A DNA stretch of 64,000 nucleotides from Parietaria judaica (taxonomy: Eukaryota; Streptophyta; Magnoliopsida; Rosales; Urticaceae): NCBI GenBank assembly GCA_954871525.1, contig OX940862.1, forward strand, positions 41,222,232 through 41,286,231, given 5' to 3'. Made by a program: the position numbers and the translations under genes. The notes below the pieces were generated by a model. It was not told where the DNA came from. It did no database searches and saw only the letters and a list, made by a program, of their open reading frames with translations. Each line of letters starts with the position of its first letter. The first letter of the stretch is position 1. This document shows positions 44,450 to 55,900 of this stretch, one piece after another.

Positions 44450-45960
44450 CTCAAAACATTTCTGCGAAACTCGGAAAGGTCCGACGACGTCCTCAGGAAG
44501 CACTTGAAAAGGAAACCAAGAGGCCACTCAGAGTACATTACAAGTCCACCAGTCACAGGGCAGCCCCACGGAAGGAAGCCGAAGCCACAGACTCCTACTG
44601 CGCCTGCCGCAGGGCCCAGCCGCTCAAGCCGCAGGGAACTCCCAAACTAGGAAGCCTTAGCCCCAGAGCCCTACTGCGCCAGCCGCAAGGAAGCCCATTG
44701 CAGCATACGATAGGCCTTGCGGCAGCCCATCACCTCCCAGCGCCCCCACACAACCAAGACACGCGCCCCGGCGTGCCACGACAACACGGCACACCATTGT
44801 GTGCTCAAGGGCCATGCCCCTAGGCATGTCCCTGACGCATTCTTATACCCCCAGGGCACACCCCCGTGTGCCCAAATGCATGCCCTCATTGCATTCCTAT
44901 GCACCTTTAGGCACGCCTCTAGTGTGGCCTGACATAGCACTGGACCCAGCAGTGCAAATAAATCCCAGGTCCTTTCAATGCCCACACACGACCACGGCAC
45001 GCCCCCAAGCGTGTCATGATGCCCCAACAAATTCCCGTGTGCCTTTTAGGCATGCCCCCATACATGTCCCCGATACACTCCTATGCACCCTAGCACACCC
45101 TCGCGACACCTGGACAACGCAAAGTACGGCAAACCCAGGGCCTCCGCGGATCCGCCACACCTAAGGCACCCGCGGCACCAGCCAACGACACCCCAACACA
45201 GATAAGGCAAGCCCCCCGAACAAGCCACAATACCCACGACACAACTCCGTGATACCTAGTTCAAGTCCCCGTGCATTTCAATGAATGTCTAGACACACCC
45301 CATAGCGGGTACCGACCTGGCACGACATGCGGCTAGGCCCCTGACAACTAGACACTACTTAGGTGTCTTGCAAATCACATCCAAAAGTGTCCAGGAATCC
45401 ACAAGACATGCCCCGAAGAATGCTCCTGATGTATTCCCATGCATCCCTAAGCACGCTCCCTTGCGTGCACCAAAGTGGCACGACACCCAGCCATGCCCCC
45501 GACGCTTGAAATACCGCACAAGTGTGCTCCTAGTCATACCCCTAGGCGTGCCTAGGCACGTTCCAATTTGGCCTAGGAACGCCCTTTGGTATGTACCTAC
45601 AGCCCGGGCAACCAAACACTTACCTGTAGGGAGGCTCCTAGTTGTTCTAGCCGCAGTTAGGCTTCGACCCTCGGTCCCCACCCGTAGGAAGGCTTTCATG
45701 CATTCCAATAGCAGGAAGGCTTCTAGCCTCACCCCTCAGCCACATAGACGCTTATAGTCATTATAGCCACATGAAGGCTTCTAGCTTCAGCCCCCAGCCG
45801 CAGGAAGGCTTCTAGCCTCAGCCATCCCAGCCATCCAACCATCCCAGTTGTCGAACACAAGGGCAGTAACGGCAAAAAAAATTCAGCCTCGCCAGCTTCC
45901 TCCAACGCATGATTTACCCACAGCAAAGCCCTCTTCATGCTTGTTTAACCACCAAGGAAG
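44450..45960. repeat. GC-rich degenerate minisatellite-like block
   Basis: About 1.5 kb of C-rich sequence sits abruptly within AT-rich DNA. Motifs recur irregularly: GGCATGCCCC, TAGGCACGCC, GACGCATTCCTATGCA, CAGCCGCAGGAAG and AAGGCTTCTAGCCTCA. Overlapping open frames occur on both strands simply because stop codons are rare in such sequence. No protein family is recognisable. It may be a leader or spacer of the LTR element whose primer site lies at 46447-46459. Confidence 0.6.
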
Positions 45961-46446
45961 ACAAGTAACACCATAGAAATTTCATTTGTACCCTTAAATA
46001 CATGCCTTACCATTTGAAAGTTTCTTCACCACCGAAAATCACAAGAATGCCCTTAAAACCATTCACACTCACATGAACGAGACCCAAACTTCTCATTAGC
46101 CTCTAAACTACCATTCAAGCATTCTCCCACATGAAAAATACTCTATATACCCTTAAATATGGATTAAAATGCCCTCGTGAGATGTCTATAAACCCCTAGA
46201 AAGTCTATCCTATCCCAAGCCTCCTTAAAGGCTATAAATACTCCCTCTTTCAGCGTGAGACGATGCCCCCGCCAAATCCTAGCGACGGCTTAGGGTTTCG
46301 ACGTTGGACGAACCCTAGCCGTCATCTAAATTTAAAAATAAATAACCGAAAAATATAATTCAATAATTTTCATAGGATTAATTCCAAAATAATTGCTAAT
46401 TTATTATCCCTAAAATCAAGAATAATTATTTATTAAAAAACTTTGG
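45961..46446. other. Non-coding spacer next to LTR element
   Basis: The spacer is moderately AT-rich. A segment GACGGCTTAGGGTTTCGACG and its near inverted copy (ACCCTAGCCGTC) lie at 46282-46325. No gene is supported. Confidence 0.5.
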
Positions 46447-46459
46447 GCTCTAATACCAA
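46447..46459 (-). other. Met-type primer binding site, minus strand
   Basis: Minus-strand TTGGTATTAGAGC directly follows an LTR end CAACA (complement of 46461-46465). It resembles the initiator-tRNA-Met site TGGTATCAGAGC of plant retrotransposons with one change. Confidence 0.65.
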
Positions 46460-46460
46460 T

Positions 46461-47850
46461 TGTTGGGTAGCACGGTGTCGAGGATGTGTTTCCCATTTGT
46501 TCTCCTACGAATCTAGACTCATCAGAGTCTCCGTAAAAAAATAAGAAATTGTGATCGTTCTAATTATCACACGGATTGAACTTCAAAAAAAATACTGGCT
46601 TAGAGTCCCATACCAATAACCATGTCAAACCCGTACGTGTAAAAACACCCAACAATTAATTTCTGTGATCGTGATAAATGAATTATCTTGGTTTTAATAT
46701 TCTTAAATGAAATAATTTCTGAGCCTTTAGTATTAATCAATAATATTCTTAAACGATAATATTCAGGAACGCTTACGTTTTTATCCATGAAGTCTCTGAC
46801 GCTATCTTGAAGCTATTTGCGATTTTCTATAAAGAAGATGCTTCCCAAAGCCTTCCGATGTCTTCTCCGGGAATACGTCACGGGAGGCGTGGGCTTCCAC
46901 TGGATAAAACTCAAAACCCAAATACTCGAATAACTACGAGAATAATCCCAGAGCCTAATTCGCAGACAGAGAGAAATTTTTGAACTGTGAAAGTATTAAT
47001 TCAGGGTTAGAGGGTTACCGGGCTATCGTATTTATAGGGAATGGCCCAACCAATTTGGATGAAATCTCTCAACTACTTGGGAGATATTCACTCAAAGATT
47101 TGATTTCAATAAATCAAATAAAGAATAAATCCAAACTAAATCTTTTTCTGAAAATACCCTAAAGATTTAATAAATCTAAATAATAATATTTCATCATTAA
47201 TACATATGTATAACCAAATATTTTATCATTAATTTCTCTCTTTAAATACTCCAGACATAAATACCAATATTTAATTTCTCTAATTATGGATTTAAATAAA
47301 GGTGTCATTTTCAGCCCTTACATTAAAAATTGTTATTATCATAAATTTCAAACCGTACGTCAGATTGACACGATTCAAAAATATAACTATACCAGAATTT
47401 AATTTCGTACAATAATAAGGATGTCCAAGGATTAAATTCAACAATATTTTTCCAGTTTCATTGGCTTACAAAACTTTGGTATTTTTGCCACTATTTACGG
47501 CCCATCAGCGATGCGTGACAACAATCATGAACCGAGTATGATTGGAATATCCTATGTTCAAATGAAACATTTGAACATAATTGCGGTGTCATCCTTGTGG
47601 AGCTACAAATATGGACTAATTGATATACACACTTGATCTACGATAAAAGTGTAGGCTCTTACCAACCTAGATAACATTCCACTATTTCTCTCGGCTGAAC
47701 TCTCAAGTGTGTAATGATATTTATCTTCCTGAAAGAAGGTGCTCATTGACAGAATCAGATTTATGGTGATCTCGGTTTTTGTGTTATTATGATATTGATC
47801 AAAAGGGTAAAATTACCGTTTTGCCCTTTTGATGACACTATATTATTCCA
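46461..47850 (-). mobile_element. Long LTR, minus orientation (left end approximate)
   Basis: The LTR ends (minus) CAACA next to a primer site, and carries a minus-strand TATA box (TATAAATA, 47029-47036). A segment around 47440-47500 in reverse complement repeats the GGCAAAAATACCAAAG and AACTGGAAAAAT motifs of the plus-strand copies. The 5' start is not clear, and 47850 is an estimate. Confidence 0.5.
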
Positions 47851-47859
47851 CGATTATTA

Positions 47860-50297
47860 CAAACTACTCGCTATTGGACATGTGTCCTTAAAAAAGCTAT
47901 TTTAACCCATTTGTATTAGATTATGACTTGTCGTTGAGTAAAGATGATACTTATTATGTTAATCTTGTTATAGTTTCTGGTAGAGTAAAATTGAATGTTT
48001 GATCCATAGTTCATAATGGAATGAAATTAAGTTATTATCATCACACTCGAGTCAATATTAGGAATAATTGATAATCATAAAAAATGATCTTAAAATGTCT
48101 ATGACCTGATTAACTGGGTGCGAGCCCATTAATCGCATAAGGTCATTAATGTGACTAAGTGATATAATCTTGTTCTGGATTAAGTGTGCGTCACACTCAC
48201 TAGAAATGCATAATGTATAAAGCATATTCATACTGGACTGTGACTAATACTTAGAAGTTAAGTCACTATTACATGATCAAATATATATTCGATCTAAGTC
48301 CTGAGTAATCTTGAGTCTAATATTTTTACTTGATTGTTCTTTGGTTTAACCGTTAAAGAACACAATATACTATTGTTCCCAACACAATTATTTTGGGAAC
48401 ATGATAGTCAGCAATGAAGGTTGCTTGATCATAGATATGTGCATCACATAACTCTCTTCTGAGTCCTGATGATTCCCTTGATTCTCGATGGTGAGAAGTG
48501 AGATAGACCTATGGCCAACTTATGACTCGTTATCATAAGTGGGTTGCTCACAATATTACTGACTGGGTTAAGGATGATAATGCAGTGAGAGGCAATACAA
48601 TAAAAACTGACTGCTCATGTGTGGATCATAAAGTAAAAGATCAATAACCCGAATTTGGTTGTATAAATGGAAACCTAGCTATAAAAAGGAATAATATACA
48701 CTTTATCACCAAAGAGTGCAGCCTCGAGTTTATAGTGGAATTACACCGAGGTTAACGAACTTCTAGGAATGGTCCCTAGGATAGCTCCGGAACGGATGAT
48801 ACGTACGTGATTAAATGTACATTTTTTTAATCATTTGATAGGATTTATACTGAAGTCTGTGACAGATTTCAAATAGTTTTACCGCGACAAAAGTACCAAA
48901 GTTTGATAGAGAAAATTTTAACTGTCAAAAGATGAATGAATTGAATTTTTTTCATCAACTGGAAAATACATGGAGATTGTTTGGGTCAGATTCCTCTGTA
49001 TTTATATATCAATAATATATATATATAAAGAAGAACTCAACATGCTATGCTTTAAAAAAAAAGTCAACATACTACCTGGAGTACGTGCTAAGCTTTATGT
49101 GCGATTCTTGTTATGCATCTATTGCATCATTTTAGCATATTTACCTAATGTTTAGGTAGTTTAGAAAAATCTTTAAATTAATTTGATCCATTAGATTTAA
49201 TCTTCACCGTTGGATTAGAAATTCGTTTATTATATAAATAAAAGGGAAATTTGAACTTTAGACTTGTTTACCAAGTCATGATATTTGAAAATTTCCCCAT
49301 TAATTCAATCTATTGGATCGGCCTACGATTCAATCTTAACCGTTAGATTGGATTAATATTCTATTTATTTAAAACAAAATTTTGAAATTAATAAATAATA
49401 ATAAACTTGGTGACCAAGTTTGGTGGTTAAGAAAATCTCTCAGTAAATCTAATCCACTGGATTTATCTAGATTTTAATCTGGACTGTTGGATAAGATTTA
49501 TTTTAATATTTAAATTCGAAATTATTCCTAGGATTATTCCGAGCCATTGGTTTTTGACCAATCAGATAATCCGGATGGAGGGAATTTCTTCCAAGTGGCG
49601 TTGGAACTGAACTCAATAAGTAGTGAGTTTATTCCACACTTTTCTACACACCTTCGGAGCTCAAAATTTCGCGACCCCTCCTCAGGGGGATGCAAAAATG
49701 GACTCTTCTCTCTCCCCTTTGTTCGGCTTTGTGAGATCTTTTCTCCGGTAGCTTCAAAAGAACCATCCGTTAAATATTTGTCAGAGTCTTGTCATCGAAG
49801 CCCACACTTTGGTACGAGGAGACCAGGAGAATATCCCGAAAGATCACGGGAGTTTCCCTAGCACCGACGGAGCCCTACTAAAGGGTTTAGGGCGCGCAGC
49901 TGGAAGTCGTGAATGAGGTGCGGCCTTATGCATTGGGTAAATAAATGCAAAAATAAAAATAAAATTATTGTATTTATTTATTTCGCATAGACATTAGATT
50001 AAATAATGTCGTTATGAAATTAATTATGATCATTAAATTTCCAATTATTTATCTGATCGCTTTATCCAAATTACTCGATCTCAGTGTGTTGTTATAGAAT
50101 AACTATTCCGACTTAAAATTGTTTTTAAAAGTTACTAGACGGACTGATGAGAGCGGAATATTTGAGCTAATTTGGACTGGACGTTAAACATATTTTTTTT
50201 AATGAATTCGCAATCAAAGCTATTTTGTTATTTTCAAGGAAAATTGGCATAATAACTTTTTTCAACAATTGGTTTAGAGCAGATCCAATTCCCAACA
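47860..50297 (+). mobile_element. Long LTR, plus orientation (start approximate)
   Basis: It is homologous along 48690-50000 to 42298-43960. It ends ...CCCAACA at 50297, followed by a Met-type primer site. The end region is imperfectly duplicated (CAACAATTGGTTTAGAGC at about 50262). The start lies between 47860 and 48000 and was not resolved. No RT or integrase sequence follows, so it is a truncated element or a coding-free derivative. Confidence 0.5.
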
Positions 50298-50298
50298 A

Positions 50299-50311
50299 TT
50301 GGTATTAGAGC
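50299..50311 (+). other. Met-type primer binding site, plus strand
   Basis: TTGGTATTAGAGC follows the LTR end CCCAACA. It is identical to the minus-strand site at 46447-46459, which ties the two oppositely oriented LTRs to one family. Confidence 0.7.
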
Positions 50312-50454
50312 TAGATCCAAATTTCAACACACTCACTCATGGGATTATCAATTCGATGAGCTAATCATTAGTACTTTTTTGTTTCCCACAAACCATAATA
50401 AGAATATCATAAAGATATTGTCCATATATGCTATCACGCAACTTATCCCTCAAC

Positions 50455-50745
50455 GAGTCGACGAAGGCGTCCCTCGCCAGGTCAACGCCTGGACGCGGAC
50501 ACCTCGAGTTCGACAAATAATGAGCATCCGTCGCCAAGTTAAGGCCCTCACCACAACGAGCTCGTAAACACCTCGAGGTCCACAAAGAAGGAGCATCCTT
50601 TGCCAGGTAAAGGCCCTCACTAGAACGAGTTCGCCAACAACTCGAGGTCAACAAAGAAGGAGCATCCCTCGCCAAGTTAAGGTTCTTGCCGCAACGAGCT
50701 CACCAGCACCTACGAGATCGACAAGGAGCATCCCTCGCCGGTAAT
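50455..50745. repeat. 69 bp tandem repeat
   Basis: Four copies share GAGCATCC at 50522, 50591, 50660 and 50726 (spacing 69, 69 and 66), with CACCTCGAGGTC and GGCCCTCACC in each unit. A looser relative with GGAGCTTCACCAAGAC motifs continues at 50940-51180. Open frames across it look non-coding. It lies just inside the LTR ending at 50297. Confidence 0.8.
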
Positions 50746-51280
50746 ACCCTTGCCACTAGGCCGAGGGTCACCCCCGCGCTGCCAACATCGGCATTTCCGA
50801 CGAGTCAAACCACATCGTCATTCACCCGTCGTTTATCACTAACCCTGATCTATGTGAGACCTGGACTGTTAAACTGAGATATGTAGATGGCCTCACCCAA
50901 CCATAAGCGACGGGGCACGAGCCCGATCTACCCTTTTTCGCAAGGCTTCTCTCTCCATAGAGGCTCGCCAAGGAAGGGAAATCACGAAGAATTATCTAAA
51001 ACATCTTGGAGCTTCATCAAGCAGAAGTTTGCCTAGACAAATACTTTTCCAAGACAAGTAATTCACCCCAACAAGGAGCTTCACCAAGACAGGGACTTCG
51101 CCATAACGAGGAGCTCGCCAAGAACAGCCCAGAGACTCATCCAAGACGACGGATTTGCCTCCAGCTTCGACGATAATCAGATAACCCACGTTGACTTAGT
51201 ATTCACTTATCCACGTGTTTAGCGGCTCCGGCTCGGGACCCGAACCTTGAATCTGACTCTAAGTTAAAGCTATTTTAACG

Positions 51281-51319
51281 CATTAACAAGTACGATTGGA
51301 AAAACGCAAAGGACGTGGG
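51281..51319 (+). repeat. 39 bp direct repeat, copy 1
   Basis: The 39 bases starting CATTAACAAGTACGATTGG are repeated exactly at 52293-52331, about 1 kb away. What precedes and follows the two copies differs. Confidence 0.9.
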
Positions 51320-52292
51320 TGATATGTCTAATAGTTTTGTGTACGAATTTATTCACGTGAACACTGATAATTATTTTTATTATTTAAAGTGTTTTTCACA
51401 TATTCTATATTATGAAAATAAATATTTAGGTTTTAGGGGTTGACGATGCAATGCATAAGTCTTCTTTTAATGGTTAATGATTTCATAAAATTATATGTTA
51501 ATGTCACAAAAGTATACTAGTTGTTATTTTTAGGGAAATAAGAATATAAATAAAATATATTTTGGATCTTTTTTATTCAATTATAATAAAATAAACTTAT
51601 TTATTGTAATTACTTACATTATTACCTTTTCTATTATAAATTCTTTAAAAAAATTATTTACGGATTAACTATTTACTTTCTATATACTTATTTATTTAAA
51701 TCATAATTATGTTATTCAAAAATATCAATAATACTAAATAATTTACTCATTTACTAATTATATATATACTAATTAATATATATTAAAAAGTGTTGATTAT
51801 GTCGTTATATGATGATGGATAATTAATAAAGCTAGTTGTTGATGCTAAAAATTAGCTCAGCGTTGTTGCAGCCCACTTGTACAGATGCGACCGGGTCACT
51901 CATCGTTTGTTGACTTTCTTTAGGGCTTGGATTTCTTGGAGTCTAGAGGTGGGAATCCCCGACTCCAGAGATAGAGGCGGAGAAACTAGATAAAGAGAAG
52001 ACGCCAGAGGATTCCCCGGCTCTCCAAAGATAGGAATATCGAGGTCAGAACATCGACTATCCCCTGTTCTCCACCGTCCGCTCCTAGGGTGCCAAGGCAA
52101 GCCCAAGAACGTATCTCCCTACACCTACTTTAACCTTCGTGGTGACCTGATCCCAGTAATAGAGTACATAGCCAGCCTTACTATAACCGACGACGTGTGG
52201 CATCATATATCATCATCCCCCTAACTTGTTTAGAGACCAAGTCCCAAGCCCAAGTAAAGTCAACAAACGAAGATCCATTTTGCACGAAGATC
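51320..52292. other. AT-rich spacer then non-coding GC-richer stretch
   Basis: 51320-51840 is AT-rich and shows no gene. 51870-52290 is GC-richer, with short open frames on both strands that have no recognisable domain. It is probably leftover internal sequence of the LTR element whose LTR lies at 57628-58198. Confidence 0.45.
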
Positions 52293-52331
52293 CATTAACA
52301 AGTACGATTGGAAAAACGCAAAGGACGTGGG
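52293..52331 (+). repeat. 39 bp direct repeat, copy 2
   Basis: It matches 51281-51319 exactly. Immediately upstream a short segment (CGAAGATCCATT) is itself duplicated, and TTTTGCACGAAGA occurs both upstream and downstream. This suggests patchwork repair. Confidence 0.9.
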
Positions 52332-52617
52332 CTTGGGATAAACACTATACTAACGCTGTTTTGCACGAAGAGAAGATTGGCCCCTTCTCATCTCTGGTCA
52401 CCGCCATGCCGGCGACCTCCTTTCTTTCTCTCTCTGGCGCTGTGATTTGGGAAGCGCCACTACACGATTTTTGGCGAGGTAGAAGCCTCGCCTTCGACGA
52501 TCAACGGCGCATGAAACGTGCCGTTTCGATCTTTGTCTAAGAGCAACCTATGCACCTTAGTGCGGGTAACCCCGTGCGACTTTTGCAGGGTGGTTGCTCC
52601 TGCCACCAGTTTGTCTG

Positions 52618-52971
52618 TGTAGGTTCCAAATTGATCCCTTAAGCTTATGTGACAAACCACCCATTCATACACTCATATTATATATATATAATATCAACCA
52701 GAGGAAAAACGAATAGTGTATATATTAGAGAGTGATACCATTGAAAAAATATTTAGTTTTGGAGTTGATTCAATGCAACTCATTGTTGCTGCTTTTATAG
52801 GCACGAAAATGAAACTAAAAATACTATAGTACCCTCACACGACTTGGGCATCAAGTAAAAGACATCATCACAATGAATATATAACTAACAAAATGAACTT
52901 GCCCATCAAGTATAATACGTGTTAGCTAGCTAGGTGGCATTATTATGGATAATTCTACCTTACAATCTTCA
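52618..52971 (-). mobile_element. 3' LTR of copia element
   Basis: This 354 bp LTR reads (minus) TGAAGATTGTAAG to GGAACCTACA. The polypurine tract AAGGGGGAGAA lies at 52972-52982 on the minus strand. A TATA-run of about 14 bp is present where the 5' LTR has a longer one. Confidence 0.9.
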
Positions 52972-52980
52972 TTCTCCCCC

Positions 52981-54290
52981 TTAAACTTGACTCGGTTCAA
53001 AGTTATTCACGTCTAGTAACTCTCTCATCTCTACAAACTTGACTCGAGTTAGGGCTTTGGTGAGTATGCGCGCATGTTGCTGTTTGGTGGTGACAACTTC
53101 CACGATGGTCTCTCGCTCTTCCACACGTAGAGAATCATTGGCTTCTGCTTGGCTCTGGTCACTTTGCTCAATAAGTTCCTTAGCGACAGCTCTTAACACG
53201 CCGATGCGGTCGCTGCCATAAACTCAGCGTCACAGGATGAAATGGCTACAGTTTTCTGTTTCTGTGACTGCAAGGTGATCAAATTCCCGTCCATCCCTCC
53301 AGTACTTTTTCTGTCATCGACATCACCAGCTAGGTCACTGTCAATGAAACCGACCAGTTCTTCAGCTTCATTTCCTCTTTCGAATTGGATCCGGTAGCTC
53401 ATCGGTCCCTTCAAGCAACTAAGGATGTGCTTCACAACTTGCTGGTGTAGACTAGTATGCTTCTCTATGTGACGACTCACCATGCCAACTACGTATGAGA
53501 TGTCAATTCGGGTGTAGGTTAAGTACCTGAGGCACCCGATGACACGCCTGTACTTTGTGGGATCCACTAGGGTTCCTTCTGCATCTTTCTTGAGCTTTAA
53601 CATTAGTTCCATCCGATACTTGCTTGGGCTACAATCCGCCATCTTGAATTGCTTCAGAATCTTCTTCGTGTAGGCCGTCTGGCTTAGCGTCATGCATTCC
53701 TTCTTCTGATTGACCTCGATGCCGAGGTAGTATGAGAATAGTCCGAGGTCGCTCATCTCGAACTCCTTCATCATCTGCCATTTGAATCCATTTATGCCAT
53801 TTGCACTGGATCTAGTAACAATCAGGTTGCCAACGTACACACCGACGATGAGGGCCTCCTCTTTAAGCTCCTTGTGTAGACTGCTTGCTCCTGGGAACAG
53901 TTCTTGAAACCAAGATTCTTCATACTCTTGTCGACTCGAGTGTTCCATGCACGTGGTGCTTGCTGCAACCCATAAAGAGCTTTTGACAACTTGTACACCT
54001 TGTGTTCCACGGTCTTGTCGATATAGCCTTCGACTGAGCAAGATAGACTTCTTCTTGACGTCCAAGTGATGGATTTTCTAGCCTCAGTGTGCTGCGAGTG
54101 CTAGGATTCGTTTGACCGTGTCGAGTCTAGCTACTGGAGCGAAAATTTCATCGAAGCCTATTCCCTGCTTCTGCACGTAAGCACTTGCAACCAATCTAGC
54201 CTTGTGCTAAAGGACCTTGCCTTCTGAGTCATTTTCGAGCTTCTTGAGGTGTGGACCCACAATAATCAAGATGTATTGGAGCCGGTCTTG
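52981..54290 (-). pseudogene. pol: Copia reverse transcriptase and RNase H
   Basis: RT begins in broken frame near 54240 ([23 protein letters not shown]). The main frame covers 53193-54065, with a shadow frame holding VYKLSKALYGLQQAPRAWN. The catalytic box reads VYVGNLIVT instead of YVDD, so both aspartates are lost. SDLGLFSYYLGIEV, YRRVIGCLRYLTYTRIDISY and the RNase H segment VGFIDSDLAGDVDDRKSTGG with ISSCDAEFMAA follow. The last domain has internal deletions. The pol end (ILTKALTRVKFVEMRELLDV) is at 52984-53070, adjoining the polypurine tract. Confidence 0.85.
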
Positions 54291-54304
54291 TAAACTCCGA
54301 ACGA

Positions 54305-54525
54305 ATGCTTAGTTAGCCGAAAGCAAGAACCCGCGGCTTCCCTCACTCCCCCCGGAGTGAGTTCTTTTCCGCGGGATTAAAGTGCTAAAGCCCTCCCGTC
54401 CCGAGCGAGGATTGGATGTGTGACGTTTGGAGTTGTCGTTCGTGTTTCGAGGAAGGGGCAAGAATCTCGGGGCTCTTTTTTTAAAGAGATAACGAATGAA
54501 ACTAAGACTAATAAAGTCTAATGTC
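54305..54525. other. GC-rich insertion inside copia pol
   Basis: Copia similarity stops at VFGCTADVT (about 54530) and resumes near 54290. The intervening roughly 220 bp has a hairpin: CCGCGG and CTCACTCC on one side pair with GGAGTGAG and CCGCGG on the other (54330-54380). Its composition differs from the element. It could be organelle-derived DNA or repair filler, and I cannot identify its source from sequence alone. Confidence 0.45.
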
Positions 54526-54971
54526 ACATCTGCGGTACACCCAAACACCTTCAAATGTTCTAGATGAGGTTTCTTCCATTTTCACGCTTGGTAAGGGGTG
54601 CGCTCGCCTAGCGCCTTCCTCGGTAGACGGTTTAACAAGTAGGCAGCGTGTTGTACTGCTTCTCCCCAGAACCTCGTTGGGAATCGCATGCCTTTCAGCA
54701 AACTCCTTGTTGTGTCCATGATGGTCCGATTCCGTCTTTCCATCACGTCGTTCTGCTGAGGCGTGTATAGTGCGTGAGGTGTCGCTCTACACCTTCATCT
54801 CCCCAATATTCCGCAAAATTATGAGAAGTGAAATGGCCTCCTCTATCTATTCGCATGGTCTTCAGTCTATGTCATGACTAGTTTTCCACGAGCCTCTTGA
54901 ACTTCTTGAAGACTTCAAGGGCTTCACTCTAATCCTTGAGCGTATAAACCCACATCCAACGGTTGTAGTCA

Positions 54972-55900
54972 TCAACAAGCAAAAAAAAAGTACTTGTTAC
55001 CGGCTAAGGTGGTCAGGGTGATTGGACCACACAGGTTAGTGTGCACTAGTTGGAGAGGTTGCTCTGCTCGGAACTTGGCCTTGATCGAAAATGGCGCTCT
55101 TGCCGGTTTCGCGACCATGCAGCATTTGTAAAGCTTGTTGGGGTGTTCAATCTTCGGTACCCCAAAGGCCATCTTCTTCTCTCCCATCATCTTGAGCACA
55201 TAGAAGTTTACGTGCCCAAGCCGTGCATGCCACAACCAACCCGGGTCTGCCAGGGACGCCATTAAGCAAACGGGTTGGCCCGTCTCCAGGAGTATCTTGT
55301 ACAACTTGTTTGGCGTTCTTTTCACCTTCATCATCAGGGCGCCACTTTCATTCCACATCTTCAAGTACAACCCGCCCATCACCACTGTGTTGGCGACCTC
55401 CTTCATCTGACCGAGACTGATGATGTTACTCTTCAGCTTCGGGATGTAGTACACCTGGGTCAACAGGCGTTGGTCCCCGTTCTTGCACTGGAACATGATG
55501 GACCCTCTGCCTCTAATTTCGCCAATTGATTCATCGCGGACCTTCATACTTCCTCTGATTTTCTCGTCGAGCTCTTCAAACTTAGCTTAGTCTCCCGTCA
55601 TGTGGTTGCTCGCACCATTGTCTAAATACCAGACATCGGTATAGACATTCTTTTCTCCGTCTACGAGGAGGTTCACAATAACCTTATCCTCGATAAGCAT
55701 GATCATCTCGTCGGTCGTCTTCTCCGGACTTGGCCTTCTCTCGGCCACCATCAGTTCTGGCTCTAGTCTCGACTTAGCGTCAATTGGCTCCTCCAGGTCG
55801 GTCTTGTCTCTGACCGATTCTCACCCAGGCTCAGCATCGATATCACTTTCGATGCTCGTCTCCTCGTCTCTCTGCACTTCAATGTTGCTCTCATGCTGGG
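54972..55900 (-). pseudogene. pol: Copia protease, pre-integrase and integrase N-terminus
   Basis: A protease active-site remnant (DNGASNHMTG, about 55600) is followed by a stop. The 191-codon frame 54972-55547 then carries the pre-integrase domain (PGWLWHARLGHVNF) and the beginning of integrase (LVHTNLCGPI), where the first catalytic Asp of the usual D-x-C-G-P is replaced by Asn. Downstream core sequence to 54530 is broken by stops. Confidence 0.8.

Noticed and set aside
44671..45757. Overlapping ORFs of 119-129 codons on both strands
   Set aside because: They arise from the low stop-codon frequency of GC-rich repetitive DNA; no family resemblance and no codon-level structure.
49547..49861. 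104-codon plus-strand ORF
   Set aside because: It lies within the long LTR, and the homologous stretch at 43500-43730 does not conserve the reading frame.
50361..50675. 104-codon minus-strand ORF with repeated Leu-Ala-Asp-Ala motifs
   Set aside because: It is a translation of the 69 bp tandem repeat, not a gene.
52226..52540. 104-codon plus-strand ORF
   Set aside because: It spans the repair patchwork and old retrotransposon leader; no recognisable domain.
54309..54554. 81-codon minus-strand ORF joining copia sequence to the GC-rich insertion
   Set aside because: The first codons are copia integrase and the rest is read-through into the inserted DNA; chimeric by accident.
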